NCBI GenBank assembly: GCA_034440575.1
Contig: JAOTOL010001451.1
Span: 367,001 to 431,000 of the forward strand
From: Imbricaverruca yamaguchii
Lineage: Eukaryota > Arthropoda > Thecostraca > Neoverrucidae
Direction: 5' to 3'
DNA: 64,000 nt
Shown here piece after piece: positions 63,001-64,000 of this stretch. Numbering within the stretch: position 1 is the first letter of the stretch; every line of letters starts with the position of its first letter. The position numbers and the translations under genes are program-made. The notes beneath the pieces are model-generated. The model saw only the letters and a list, made by a program, of their open reading frames with translations. It was not told where the DNA came from and made no database searches.

Positions 63001-63124
63001 TCCACTCGACGGCGCTGTCAGCCAATCAACTGCAGGGACTGTTCAACACAAACACCATTCACAAGACTCGCAGTCGAGTCAGCATAAACAGCCAGTCGTC
63101 GACTGATAGTCGCACGTTGCGCAG
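11680..63124 (+). CDS. EPB41L4A: FERM-domain protein, band 4.1-like 4A family (13 coding exons, 3' end open)
   Basis: The gene was assembled by hand from 13 exons, all joined by GT-AG introns with matching phases: 11680-11763, 32856-32960, 44802-44844, 46030-46108, 46868-46965, 47635-47752, 49323-49410, 50443-50531, 51577-51640, 54330-54466, 56282-56385, 62015-62090, 62930-63124. The frame is open for 426 codons. Residues 1 to about 80 form the F1 lobe (YFGLRF at 51-56, HWLKLD at 64-69). Residues about 80-190 form F2 ([32 protein letters not shown]). Residues about 190-290 form F3 ([30 protein letters not shown]). A Ser/Pro/Arg-rich tail follows. FERM proteins of this family couple membrane proteins to cortical actin. 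The order of motifs and the MNCF start are most like EPB41L4A. FRMD or PTPN-type FERM proteins are less likely because of the HKTLLG and [11 protein letters not shown] motifs. FERM identity is near certain; the 4A assignment comes from memory of the family. Confidence 0.85.
13665..13848 (-). mobile_element. tRNA-derived SINE (family B), minus strand, intron 1
   Basis: Read on the minus strand it begins GGGATGGCCGAGTGGTTAAG (A box), has the B box GGTTCGACTCT, a body with GGCGGCGCCATTAGCCGTGA, and an AAACAAACAAA tail. A perfect 14-bp target-site duplication TCATTTGATATTCT flanks it at 13651-13664 and 13849-13862. Confidence 0.92.
14845..15868 (+). repeat. CACATG/CACAAC low-complexity array
   Basis: About 1 kb of interleaved ACATGC and ACAAC words has the 12-bp core CATGCACAACAT. 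It degrades toward the 3' end into ACATAC and ACACAC repeats. The 456-codon open frame (His/Met/Asn) and the minus-strand Val/His frame are consequences of the repeat. Confidence 0.95.
15869..15976. repeat. Inverted repeat with (AT)n core
   Basis: The arm ACATGCCGCTCATAT (15869-15883) is matched by its exact reverse complement ATATGAGCGGCATGT (15962-15976). About 78 bp of almost pure AT dinucleotide lies between them. The whole 108 bp can fold into a hairpin or cruciform. Confidence 0.9.
16792..17305 (+). repeat. 7-bp GGGCACC/GGGTACC array
   Basis: There are about 73 copies of a 7-bp word (CACCGGG), with TACCGGG and CACCGGA variants. Every frame is open on both strands. The 290 bp upstream (16500-16790) is GC-rich but no exon could be supported there. 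Confidence 0.95.
18551..19024 (+). repeat. 46-bp tandem array with CACGTG
   Basis: The 46-bp unit contains GTGACTGTTACTCGGCACGG and GACCACGTGAAGTGTGAGCC. Some units carry an insertion with GGTGCCGTCAGTCGGCTGCT. There are about nine units. Each has a palindromic CACGTG E-box core. Confidence 0.9.
19955..20513 (+). repeat. 167-bp tandem monomers in the LINE 5' region
   Basis: Two nearly identical 167-bp copies (19955-20121 and 20122-20288) share AAATTAG(G/A)CCAGCAA through CATATCCTAGTGTAAC. A third partial, more diverged copy runs from about 20425 to 20513. Tandem 5' monomers in LINEs usually act as promoter units; that role is inferred here. Confidence 0.8.
20661..21536 (+). CDS. LINE ORF1, SGNH/GDSL-like esterase protein
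   Basis: The product has 291 residues. It opens with a Cys-containing segment (CGNCKC) and a short predicted coiled coil ([15 protein letters not shown], about residues 18-32). A basic/acidic linker follows, then an SGNH hydrolase fold: block [12 protein letters not shown] near 125, GVNDVG near 178, and DGLHLSKRG near 262 with the catalytic Asp/His pair. ORF1 proteins of several CR1-group LINEs carry this esterase, which has been linked to binding or modifying lipid or RNP; its role here is inferred. It starts at ATG 20661 after an A-rich leader and ends GGA AAC TAG, where a -1 slippery heptamer sits (21527-21533). Confidence 0.85.
   Translation: MEGDCGNCKCVGIIGDLSKRLDMLTGEVERLKCLVAGPIMGGASQATRVPERRTDGSSDGLVRDGGSWKVARRHSTRLALRKVDMGVPIKNRFDALEEREGNDERDGGGDDQMAEDRDGEREVLVIGDSRVRYMDRTFCSKNPSRRMRVCYPGAQVKDVRDRLEGVMRGSGEGATVIVQVGVNDVGKNNTEETMKAYRALIGSLAGSRKRGVVTSILPMVHASMEWYSRAIGLNTRVANICKELGVQFLDLWGEFWGRTEMFALDGLHLSKRGVELLSNRYEEALNRKQGN
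21527..21536 (+). promoter_or_regulatory. Putative -1 ribosomal frameshift site (GGGAAAC followed by TAG)
   Basis: In the ORF1 frame the sequence reads CAG GGA AAC TAG, so the heptamer G GGA AAC has the X XXY YYZ phasing of -1 frameshift sites. The -1 frame is exactly the ORF2 frame, open from 21506 without interruption. No convincing downstream stem or pseudoknot could be made out by eye. Confidence 0.5.
21662..24379 (+). CDS. LINE ORF2, endonuclease-reverse transcriptase
   Basis: The product has 905 residues from the first in-frame ATG. The frame is open upstream to 21506, overlapping ORF1 by 31 nt. The endonuclease part shows ITEAW (catalytic Glu near 13), [15 protein letters not shown] near 120 and SDHN near 187. 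The reverse transcriptase part shows [50 protein letters not shown] near 548, [13 protein letters not shown] and KFADDIKL near 636 with the catalytic FADD. A CR1-type C-terminal domain follows ([24 protein letters not shown]). The conserved endonuclease start ([15 protein letters not shown]) lies upstream of ATG 21662, so the native protein very likely begins earlier, by frameshift from ORF1 or by non-ATG or reinitiation start. It nicks target DNA and primes reverse transcription in the nucleus. Confidence 0.9.
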   Translation: MLSEQLDLVCITEAWVNESMFGDNLQEFELTGYNMHAYQREARIGGGILLYVRQVMKCHSIEDGVHSAGVESLWLDIILKNGTKFRIGAFYRPPDQNENTDRLMQEEISRRVQERTILLGDFNIAGLGNKTIGVSKSERCFMACFEDNFFFQMIHEPTRENKILDLVLTNEENFVQNVNVGETFGNSDHNIIRFSLYVGRVATNRTLIPNFTKGNYSEFRSFLSEINWEDILNGLDAYEMWTMIKDKLFQGQDRFIPSRQIRSNRVKHPSWLTREVKQLLDSKKQAFKKLKDTNSGLNLESYRIARNKVRRCVRASKRLAEINFARECSAGNAKRFFSFYKFKAKKCSVGPLEVDGEIVVDDCDIVESLSKQFSSVFTKDNSGTIGTSVGHAMADDMLEDLTITTEAVEKQLQNIKPNKASGPDEIYARILVECAKALATPLGIIFRRSMEYSEVPEDWRNASVVPIFKKGNRKSVGNYRPVSLTSLVCKVLEKLVKQNVQIHLDRHNLLRDTQHGFRSQRSCLTNLLEFIEYVTKEVDNESRMDVVYLDFSKAFDKVPHGRLIHQLQQHGIVGKVLHWIEAWLQGRKQRVVLNGCKSGWKDVLSGVPQGSVLGPLLFIIFVNNIEVGLRNRVFKFADDIKLVGVANSRDQSSNIQLDLDDLKEWADQWQMTFNYDKCKVMHIGSAGETFSYKMGGRELDVIEEERDLGVLVSKDLKAEKQCISARNRALRMLGLINRSVKYKSREVMKKLYLAYVRPHLEYSVQAWSPYLEKDIDMLERVQRKATRLVSGLSNLEYGERLNALDMYSLKYRRLRGDMIEMYKIVRGLDQVNLNDALQFRVSHRGHQFRLDKMRCRTVKRQQVFSQRVVDQWNRLPADAVGSPSLNVFKSRVDKFFRQENVVFEF
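24602..26690 (+). other. Intron 1, between the LINE and the 18-bp array
   Basis: 24602-25480 is unique sequence without exon signals. 25480-26060 is a diverged, imperfectly repetitive stretch rich in GAGGGTCC/GGGACC-like words with no clear period. 26061-26690 holds nothing recognised. Confidence 0.5.
26695..27560 (+). repeat. 18-bp GC-rich array (GGTGTCAGGCGGGGCCGC)
   Basis: The first 400 bp are diverged (CAGACGG and CACCAGACG variants). From about 27100 the 18-bp unit is almost perfect. The array is homogeneous in the middle and diverged at the edge, a common pattern for a growing minisatellite. Confidence 0.9.
27740..28088 (+). repeat. 46-bp tandem array
   Basis: About seven to eight units of 46 bp contain TAGCCGCCTGCGGCCACCGA and CTGCTGGCTGACCTGTCGCC. 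GCCGCCTGCGGC is a near palindrome within each unit. Confidence 0.9.
28095..28260 (+). repeat. Short CTCCGATATC-type repeats
   Basis: Degenerate 10-11 bp words (CCTCCGATAT, CCTCCTGTAT) are repeated about 15 times between two larger arrays. Confidence 0.75.
28315..29360 (+). repeat. 18-bp array coding for PPEGC hexapeptides (about 58 units)
   Basis: Three unit types are all 18 bp: CTGCCGCCCGAGGGCTGT (LPPEGC), AAGCCCCCTGAGGGCTGT (KPPEGC) and CAGCCCCCTGAGGGCTGT (QPPEGC). The frame stays open from ATG 28253 to a stop near 29507 (418 codons) with one unit register throughout. A coding role is not supported: there is no signal peptide, no splice context and no family match, and it lies inside intron 1 of the FERM gene. 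It is listed as a repeat because arrays with a period divisible by three stay open by default. Confidence 0.85.
29361..32855 (+). other. Intron 1, last part
   Basis: Mostly AT-rich unique sequence with a degenerate 27-bp repeat (listed) and (GA)n at 32051-32064. The last 300 bp before exon 2 is GC-rich. No exon was found. Confidence 0.6.
29752..29890 (+). repeat. Degenerate 27-bp repeat (about 5 units)
   Basis: Units share GCGGCACCGTAATTAATGTC and its variants (GGAATCGTAATTCATGTCG, CGGCATCGTAATGCATGTC). It is old and diverged compared with the other arrays. Confidence 0.7.
32856..32960 (+). CDS. EPB41L4A: FERM gene exon 2 (F1 lobe)
   Basis: This exon has 35 codons, phase 0 at both ends, residues 29-63. 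It reads from [12 protein letters not shown] to FVHTTKQP and carries the F1 signature EAEYFGLRF. The acceptor is CTCGTCGGCAG at 32855 and the donor is CCG|GTGAGA at 32961. It joins exon 1 in frame across a 21-kb intron. The last six bases (CAGCCG) plus the donor recur in every unit of the 67-bp array that follows directly. Confidence 0.9.
32955..35195 (+). repeat. 67-bp minisatellite built on the exon 2 splice donor
   Basis: There are about 33 units of 67 bp. Each begins CAGCCGGTGAGACCATCAG and continues with GTCCGTGGTCCGGCTGGTGG and a GTGACGGTAC end. The first unit is the exon 2 end itself (CAGCCG|GTGAGACC), so the real donor at 32961 is unit 1 of the array. Several units also contain TCCCACAG, which resembles an acceptor. 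A few units are shortened (33910-33955, 34290-34420). The period is not a multiple of three, so the open frames that cross it on both strands are not genes. Confidence 0.95.
35262..35790 (+). repeat. 36-bp minisatellite related to the 67-bp array
   Basis: There are about 15 units of roughly 36 bp with the core CCTGGTGAGAGGCCCACAG and CTCACCACCAG. It starts about 70 bp after the 67-bp array. The CAGCC-TGGTGAGA core resembles CAGCCGGTGAGA, so it looks like a shortened, diverged derivative. It still contains GTGAGA donor-like sites. The 190-codon open frame across it exists because 36 is divisible by three. Confidence 0.85.
36833..36996 (+). mobile_element. tRNA-derived SINE (family A) in intron 2
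   Basis: It has the same structure as the other family A copies: B box GGTTCGAGTCT, TCTTCGCCCGCGACC, and a tail ending CCAATAGCCAACCAACC. Target-site duplication TAGCATTCGGCTA (36820-36832) and TAGCATTCTGCTA (36997-37009) differ by one base. Confidence 0.92.
38415..38660 (+). mobile_element. tRNA-derived SINE (family C), intron 2
   Basis: The head is CCCGGTAGCTCGGTTAGAGC with GGGGTTCGAACCGC; the body shares GATCGGGTGGTGAGGTCAGG and GTTCACGCAACA with the copy at 46225-46560. A separate partial head (ACCCGGTAGTTCAGTTGTTA, about 38344-38378) lies just upstream and may be a second insertion or a duplicated 5' end. Confidence 0.8.
41950..43823 (+). pseudogene. 5'-truncated, decayed CR1-like LINE copy (ORF2 remnant)
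   Basis: Homology to the LINE at 21662-24379 starts near 41970 ([10 protein letters not shown], then IGPLEVNG) and runs to the end of the reverse transcriptase and C-terminal domain. Recognisable blocks are [40 protein letters not shown] (about 42630), [21 protein letters not shown] and RPHLE. The frame is broken by a TAA near 42100, a frameshift near 42370, an in-frame TAA near 42957, a TAG near 42987, a TAG near 43266 and a further frameshift near 43400. The 3' end carries GGGCCCTTGTGGCTC and a CTTTATGT tail, so it is a related but distinct family. It lies in intron 2 of the FERM gene in sense orientation. Confidence 0.85.
43824..44801 (+). other. Intron 2, last part
   Basis: Unique sequence with a short (TGTG)n at about 44716-44752. 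Nothing else was recognised before the exon 3 acceptor. Confidence 0.6.
44802..44844 (+). CDS. EPB41L4A: FERM gene exon 3 (F1/F2 junction)
   Basis: This short exon of 43 nt covers residues 64-77 plus one base: [14 protein letters not shown], then a Gly split by the intron (phase 1). HWL followed by a Lys-rich stretch is the usual end of the F1 lobe in 4.1 proteins. The acceptor is TTATTTTCAG at 44801 and the donor is AAAG|GTAGGC. Confidence 0.88.
44941..45015 (+). repeat. Short 19-bp repeat with GTGAGC in intron 3
   Basis: Three to four copies of CAATGGTGAGCAGTGTGAC start 96 bp after the exon 3 donor. Each contains a donor-like GTGAGC. Confidence 0.85.
45099..45246 (-). mobile_element. tRNA-derived SINE (family B), truncated at the head, intron 3
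   Basis: On the minus strand it matches the copy at 13665-13848 from the anticodon-side part of the head (CCAAAGGTCCCGGGTTCGAC) through GGCGCCATTAGCCGTAAACG to the AAACAAACA tail. The A-box part is missing. There is no clear target-site duplication. Confidence 0.85.
46030..46108 (+). CDS. EPB41L4A: FERM gene exon 4 (start of F2 lobe)
   Basis: This exon of 79 nt covers residues 79-103, with split residues Gly78 and Arg104. It reads [20 protein letters not shown] then QDEIT. The PYT-YF-VK-Y and DPCKL-EIT pattern is diagnostic of the 4.1-like 4 and 5 group. The acceptor is CCTTTTTGCAG at 46029 and the donor is ACGAG|GTGAAG (phase 2). Confidence 0.93.
46225..46560 (-). mobile_element. tRNA-derived SINE (family C), minus strand, intron 4
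   Basis: On the minus strand it starts CCGGTAGCTCAGTTGGTTAA (A box), has B box GGTTCGAGTCG, then GGGTTCACGCAACAAGC, and ends in an A-rich tail (seen as T8 at about 46226-46233 on the + strand). It occupies almost half of intron 4. Confidence 0.88.
46868..46965 (+). CDS. EPB41L4A: FERM gene exon 5 (F2 lobe)
   Basis: This exon of 98 nt covers residues 105-136: [17 protein letters not shown], then an Ala/Glu-rich helix ending AYVTQ. The [14 protein letters not shown] motif is the best-conserved helix of the F2 lobe. The acceptor is ATGTTCGCCAG at 46867 and the donor is CAGT|GTAAGG (phase 1). The split Ser137 restores the expected QSE(M)GDYD at the next junction. Confidence 0.93.
47635..47752 (+). 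CDS. EPB41L4A: FERM gene exon 6 (F2 lobe)
   Basis: This exon of 118 nt covers residues 138-175, with Ser137 and Leu176 split. It starts [11 protein letters not shown], matching the family's ELGDYD, and ends in VHKTL. The 28 residues between GDYD and HKTL keep roughly the family length but are unusually Ala/Gly/Pro/Ser-rich, so the loop has drifted in composition rather than been lost. The acceptor is GCGTTTTCCAG at 47634 and the donor is CTGCT|GTGAGT (phase 2). Confidence 0.88.
48620..49320 (+). repeat. 73-bp minisatellite at the 3' end of intron 6
   Basis: About four 73-bp units (starting near 48719, 48792, 48865, 48938) contain CATGTGTCGTGTCGCACGTG and CGATCATGAGACACGTGACC. They are flanked by shorter degenerate repeats of GAGACATGTGACCGTGG. 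The array runs up to the exon 7 acceptor and is split by a SINE at 49008-49177. It is rich in CACGTG. Confidence 0.85.
49008..49177 (+). mobile_element. tRNA-derived SINE (family A) inserted in the intron 6 array
   Basis: The tRNA-like head has an A box (TGGCCTAGGGG) and a B box (GGTTCGAGTCT), followed by TCGCTACTCTTCGCCCGCGA, a body with ATTGGCGACGCTACAT, and an AACC-repeat tail. A perfect 15-bp target-site duplication, ACATGTGATCGTGGG, flanks it at 48993-49007 and 49178-49192. This shows insertion into a pre-existing minisatellite. Confidence 0.92.
49323..49410 (+). CDS. EPB41L4A: FERM gene exon 7 (F2/F3 junction)
   Basis: This exon of 88 nt covers residues 177-205: [20 protein letters not shown] then YGADLHPVL. 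LEMYGxDLHPV marks the start of the F3 (PTB/PH-like) lobe. The donor is GTGCTG|GTGAGT (phase 0). The acceptor CGTGCCGGCAG at 49322 has almost no pyrimidine tract. The exon is wedged between two minisatellites: a 73-bp array ends just upstream and a 19-bp array starts about 16 bp downstream of the donor. Confidence 0.9.
49427..49900 (+). repeat. 19-bp minisatellite at the start of intron 7
   Basis: There are about 25 units of 19 bp with core GTGCCTGTGCCATGCACCT (CATGC or CACGC variants). It starts about 16 bp after the exon 7 donor at 49411. The unit does not contain the donor itself. Long open frames ([21 protein letters not shown]) are artefacts of the array. Confidence 0.9.
50443..50531 (+). 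CDS. EPB41L4A: FERM gene exon 8 (F3 lobe)
   Basis: This exon of 89 nt covers residues 206-234: [19 protein letters not shown], then a Lys/Gly turn and NTYF, with Trp235 split. It matches the F3 strands (LGLTP-G-xV then YFWP) of 4.1 proteins. The acceptor is TTTTCTCTTGCCAG at 50442 and the donor is TTCTG|GTAAGC (phase 2). Confidence 0.92.
50755..51090 (+). repeat. Pyrimidine-rich and CA microsatellites in intron 8
   Basis: There is (CA)n at about 50765-50815, (CCCTCG)n at about 50966-51020, then (CT)n to about 51085, within a C/T-rich stretch running from about 50660 to 51250. A short (AT)n lies at 51268-51293. Confidence 0.9.
51577..51640 (+). CDS. EPB41L4A: FERM gene exon 9 (F3 lobe)
   Basis: This exon of 64 nt covers residues 236-256: [20 protein letters not shown] then E. 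The basic beta strands R-I-KV and LRV-DK follow the FERM F3 pattern. The acceptor is CCATTGTAG at 51576 and the donor is AAAGAG|GTAAGC (phase 0). Confidence 0.9.
52786..52948 (+). mobile_element. tRNA-derived SINE (family A) in intron 9
   Basis: The head has GGTTCGAGTTT, the body CTCTTCGCCCGCACCAATCG, and the end AAACCAATAACC. A perfect 11-bp target-site duplication ATGCTTGAATG lies at 52775-52785 and 52949-52959. Confidence 0.9.
53308..53765 (+). repeat. 26-bp minisatellite in intron 9
   Basis: There are about 17 units of 26 bp with core CCCGGCTCACCACTGTGGCA and CAACAT, with variants (CAGGCTCGTCACTGTGGC). It lies in the middle of the intron, away from both splice sites, and has no donor-like motif. 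Confidence 0.9.
54330..54466 (+). CDS. EPB41L4A: FERM gene exon 10 (end of F3 lobe)
   Basis: This exon of 137 nt covers residues 257-301. It starts [10 protein letters not shown], continues [20 protein letters not shown] and HRAM, then a Pro/Ser-rich exit. The AC--L---C--H--FFH pattern is the C-terminal helix that closes the FERM fold. The acceptor is TGTTGCGACCAG at 54329 and the donor is CACAG|GTGAGC (phase 2). The last 20 coding bases and the donor are repeated about 26 times in the array that follows. Reading through the donor meets TGA at once. Confidence 0.88.
54447..55360 (+). repeat. 35/37-bp minisatellite built on the exon 10 end and donor
   Basis: There are about 26 units: GTCGGCAGCTCCTCACACAG (identical to the last 20 coding bases of exon 10) followed by GTGAGTCGGTCAG. 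Longer 37-bp units carry an extra GT (GTGTGTCGGCAG). The first copy is the exon end and authentic donor at 54467. Nearly every unit preserves CAG|GTGAGT, a stronger donor match than the authentic CAG|GTGAGC. Confidence 0.95.
55361..56281 (+). other. Intron 10, after the array
   Basis: Unique sequence without repeat families, ending in the exon 11 acceptor. No further exon was seen. Confidence 0.6.
56282..56385 (+). CDS. EPB41L4A: FERM gene exon 11 (post-FERM, Gly/Arg/Pro-rich)
   Basis: This exon of 104 nt covers residues 303-336 with Ser302 and Asp337 split. It starts [16 protein letters not shown], continues with Arg/Gly residues and ends RAASPP. It is assigned because its phases (2 in, 1 out) fit exons 10 and 12 and its acceptor and donor are good (TCATGTTGCAG at 56281; CCACCAG|GTCAGT). 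Tandem acceptors (CAGCAG) could drop one Ser. No family motif is present, so support is weaker than for the FERM exons. Its last 14-16 bases seed the large array in intron 11. Confidence 0.65.
56370..61694 (+). repeat. 22/28-bp minisatellite built on the exon 11 end and donor (about 5.3 kb)
   Basis: Two unit types alternate: 28 bp (GGTGCACCAGCCTCACCACC then AGGTCAGT) and 22 bp (GGCGTCTCACCACC then AGGTCAGT). The exon 11 end, CAGCCTCACCACCAG|GTCAGT, is the first copy. The 28-bp type matches the exon best and lies next to it, so the 22-bp type looks like a 6-bp deletion derivative. There are roughly 200 units, nearly all with an intact CAG|GTCAGT. The many open frames across the array are by-products. 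Confidence 0.95.
62015..62090 (+). CDS. EPB41L4A: FERM gene exon 12 (post-FERM linker)
   Basis: This exon of 76 nt covers residues 338-361 with Asp337 and Ser362 split: [20 protein letters not shown] then QPIQ. The acceptor is ATTTTTCTTAG at 62014 and the donor is CAGAG|GTGAGT. The phase is consistent on both sides. The sequence is low in structure and rich in Pro/Ser, as expected for a linker. There is no recognisable domain, so it rests on splice signals and frame only. Confidence 0.65.
62091..62929 (+). other. Intron 12
   Basis: Unique AT-rich intron of 839 bp. No array or transposable element was recognised. Confidence 0.6.
62930..63124 (+). CDS. EPB41L4A: FERM gene exon 13 (Ser/Thr/Asn-rich tail; last exon seen)
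   Basis: This exon has 195 nt and covers residues 363-426. It begins [20 protein letters not shown] and runs through a Ser/Thr-rich region with [18 protein letters not shown]. The acceptor is TTGCTGTTTCAG at 62929. If the donor CGCAG|GTCAGA at 63125 is used, the next exon lies outside the window. If it is not used, the frame continues to a TGA at 63327-63329, giving a protein of about 494 residues. The Ser-Pro and Ser/Thr clusters suggest a disordered, phosphorylatable tail. Confidence 0.7.
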
Positions 63125-64000
63125 GTCAGACGTGCTGCTGGGAAGGTCAGGTCACGGTCGCTACCCAGGTCACATCACGTTCACTGAGGTCAGGTGGTGG
63201 CCACTGGGCAGGTCAGATCATGGTAACTATCAGCCAATCGTCAGCTGCAGGGCTGCAGATCTCTCACGAAGCCAGGGGGTCAAATTCCTTATTTTCAAGA
63301 CATATTTTCAGGTTGAATATGGGAAATGACGAATTGACATTGGCAGGGTATCCAAACCAGGGGGTCCAGACCATCTACCCACCCGGGATCTTCAACCATG
63401 ATCAGCTGATCGTCAGTCTATCGTAGCTTCATGACTTAATCACTTCATGACTTAATATCAAAGATGTGTGTGCCAAAACAAGAGTGCGGGAGCAGGGGTA
63501 CAGGAGGCGGCGGCCCCCAAGCTTTGGTCGAGCTGGACCCTATGACCTGATGGGCGTTGTGTGAAAATAATCCAATTCAAAATGGTTTCTGTCCCCTCAA
63601 TCTTTAGACATATGTCACTATACCAAAGGCCTCAAGTAGGGTCATGGTACCTACCAAGGTCGAAACTATGTGATCCGGTCATCACCAATTGCGAAGGAAG
63701 GGCGACAAACTTTGAAGTGAACGAGTTTGTTATATGTCGTTTGAGAGAAAACACGTGACAGAAATGCAGAAGAAGCTTCTTGACGATGTTTGGGCAGTCT
63801 TAAATTTTTTCAACGATTTTATTGCCCGTTGAGTTTGACCTAACAAGGCCCGATACATTGTATGATGGAAATATGTGGTAAACTACCATAAAATACCTGA
63901 AGCTATCATGTTAATTTGTAGTAGTCCTCATTTTGTCTCCCGGGAACACATGTTATGTGCACTGTCGAAATACTTTAGGTAATAGCTTTGTGGCATGACG
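63125..64000 (+). other. Downstream of exon 13: intron or 3' end
   Basis: Within the first 100 bp GTCAG occurs four times, twice as GCAGGTCAGA, resembling a small donor-motif repeat. If exon 13 is terminal, its stop is the TGA at 63327-63329. No clear polyadenylation signal follows and no further exon was found. Confidence 0.5.

Noticed and set aside
62866..63087. Alternative frame of exon 13 (QVRCTAQTL type)
   Set aside because: It would need a phase-1 junction from exon 12 and runs into a stop. The chosen frame fits phases on both sides and continues through the donor.

Overview
The window is nuclear DNA from an animal, most likely an invertebrate and plausibly an arthropod. It has spliced exons with GT-AG introns, AT-rich introns against GC-rich coding exons, tRNA-derived SINEs, CR1/jockey-like LINEs and an exceptional load of minisatellites. 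Nothing bacterial or viral was seen. The species cannot be named from this sequence; the arthropod lean rests only on how the FERM protein resembles arthropod band 4.1-like 4 proteins as I remember them.

One real gene could be assembled. It lies on the + strand, with 13 coding exons from 11680 to 63124. All 12 introns have GT-AG ends and all splice phases agree, giving a continuous frame of 426 codons plus 2 nt. The product is a FERM-domain protein (F1, F2 and F3 lobes, then a Ser/Pro/Arg-rich tail) closest to band 4.1-like protein 4A (EPB41L4A family). Such proteins link membrane proteins to the cortical cytoskeleton. A splice acceptor at 11547 suggests a 5' non-coding exon further upstream, perhaps in the GC-rich island at about 9.2-10.3 kb. 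The 3' end is either an exon beyond the window or a read-through to the stop at 63327.

Layout. 1-11.5 kb: no exon found; 30-bp (2.8-5.2 kb), G-rich (5.3 kb) and 31-bp (7.15-7.75 kb) tandem arrays, a GC-rich island and a SINE. 11.76-32.86 kb: intron 1, with a SINE, a CA/ATG-rich array ending in an AT hairpin, a 7-bp array, a 46-bp array, a nearly intact sense LINE (19.8-24.6 kb; ORF1 is an SGNH esterase, ORF2 endonuclease plus reverse transcriptase), then 18-bp, 46-bp and 18-bp arrays. 32.96-44.80 kb: intron 2, starting with a 67-bp array that contains the exon 2 splice donor, then a related 36-bp array, two SINE insertions and a decayed second LINE. 44.8-63.1 kb: the remaining exons, separated by arrays and SINEs.

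The most striking feature is that three introns (2, 10 and 11) open with minisatellites whose repeat unit contains the end of the upstream exon plus its 5' splice site. The authentic donor is therefore followed by about 33, 26 and roughly 200 near-identical decoy donors. Intron 7 has an array starting within about 20 bp of its donor, and introns 3 and 13 show small, possibly incipient versions. I recall similar 5'-boundary minisatellites being described in amphioxus genes ('mirages') but cannot verify that here. A second notable find is a canonical -1 frameshift heptamer, G GGA AAC, directly before the LINE ORF1 stop codon and in the phase that would fuse ORF1 to ORF2.
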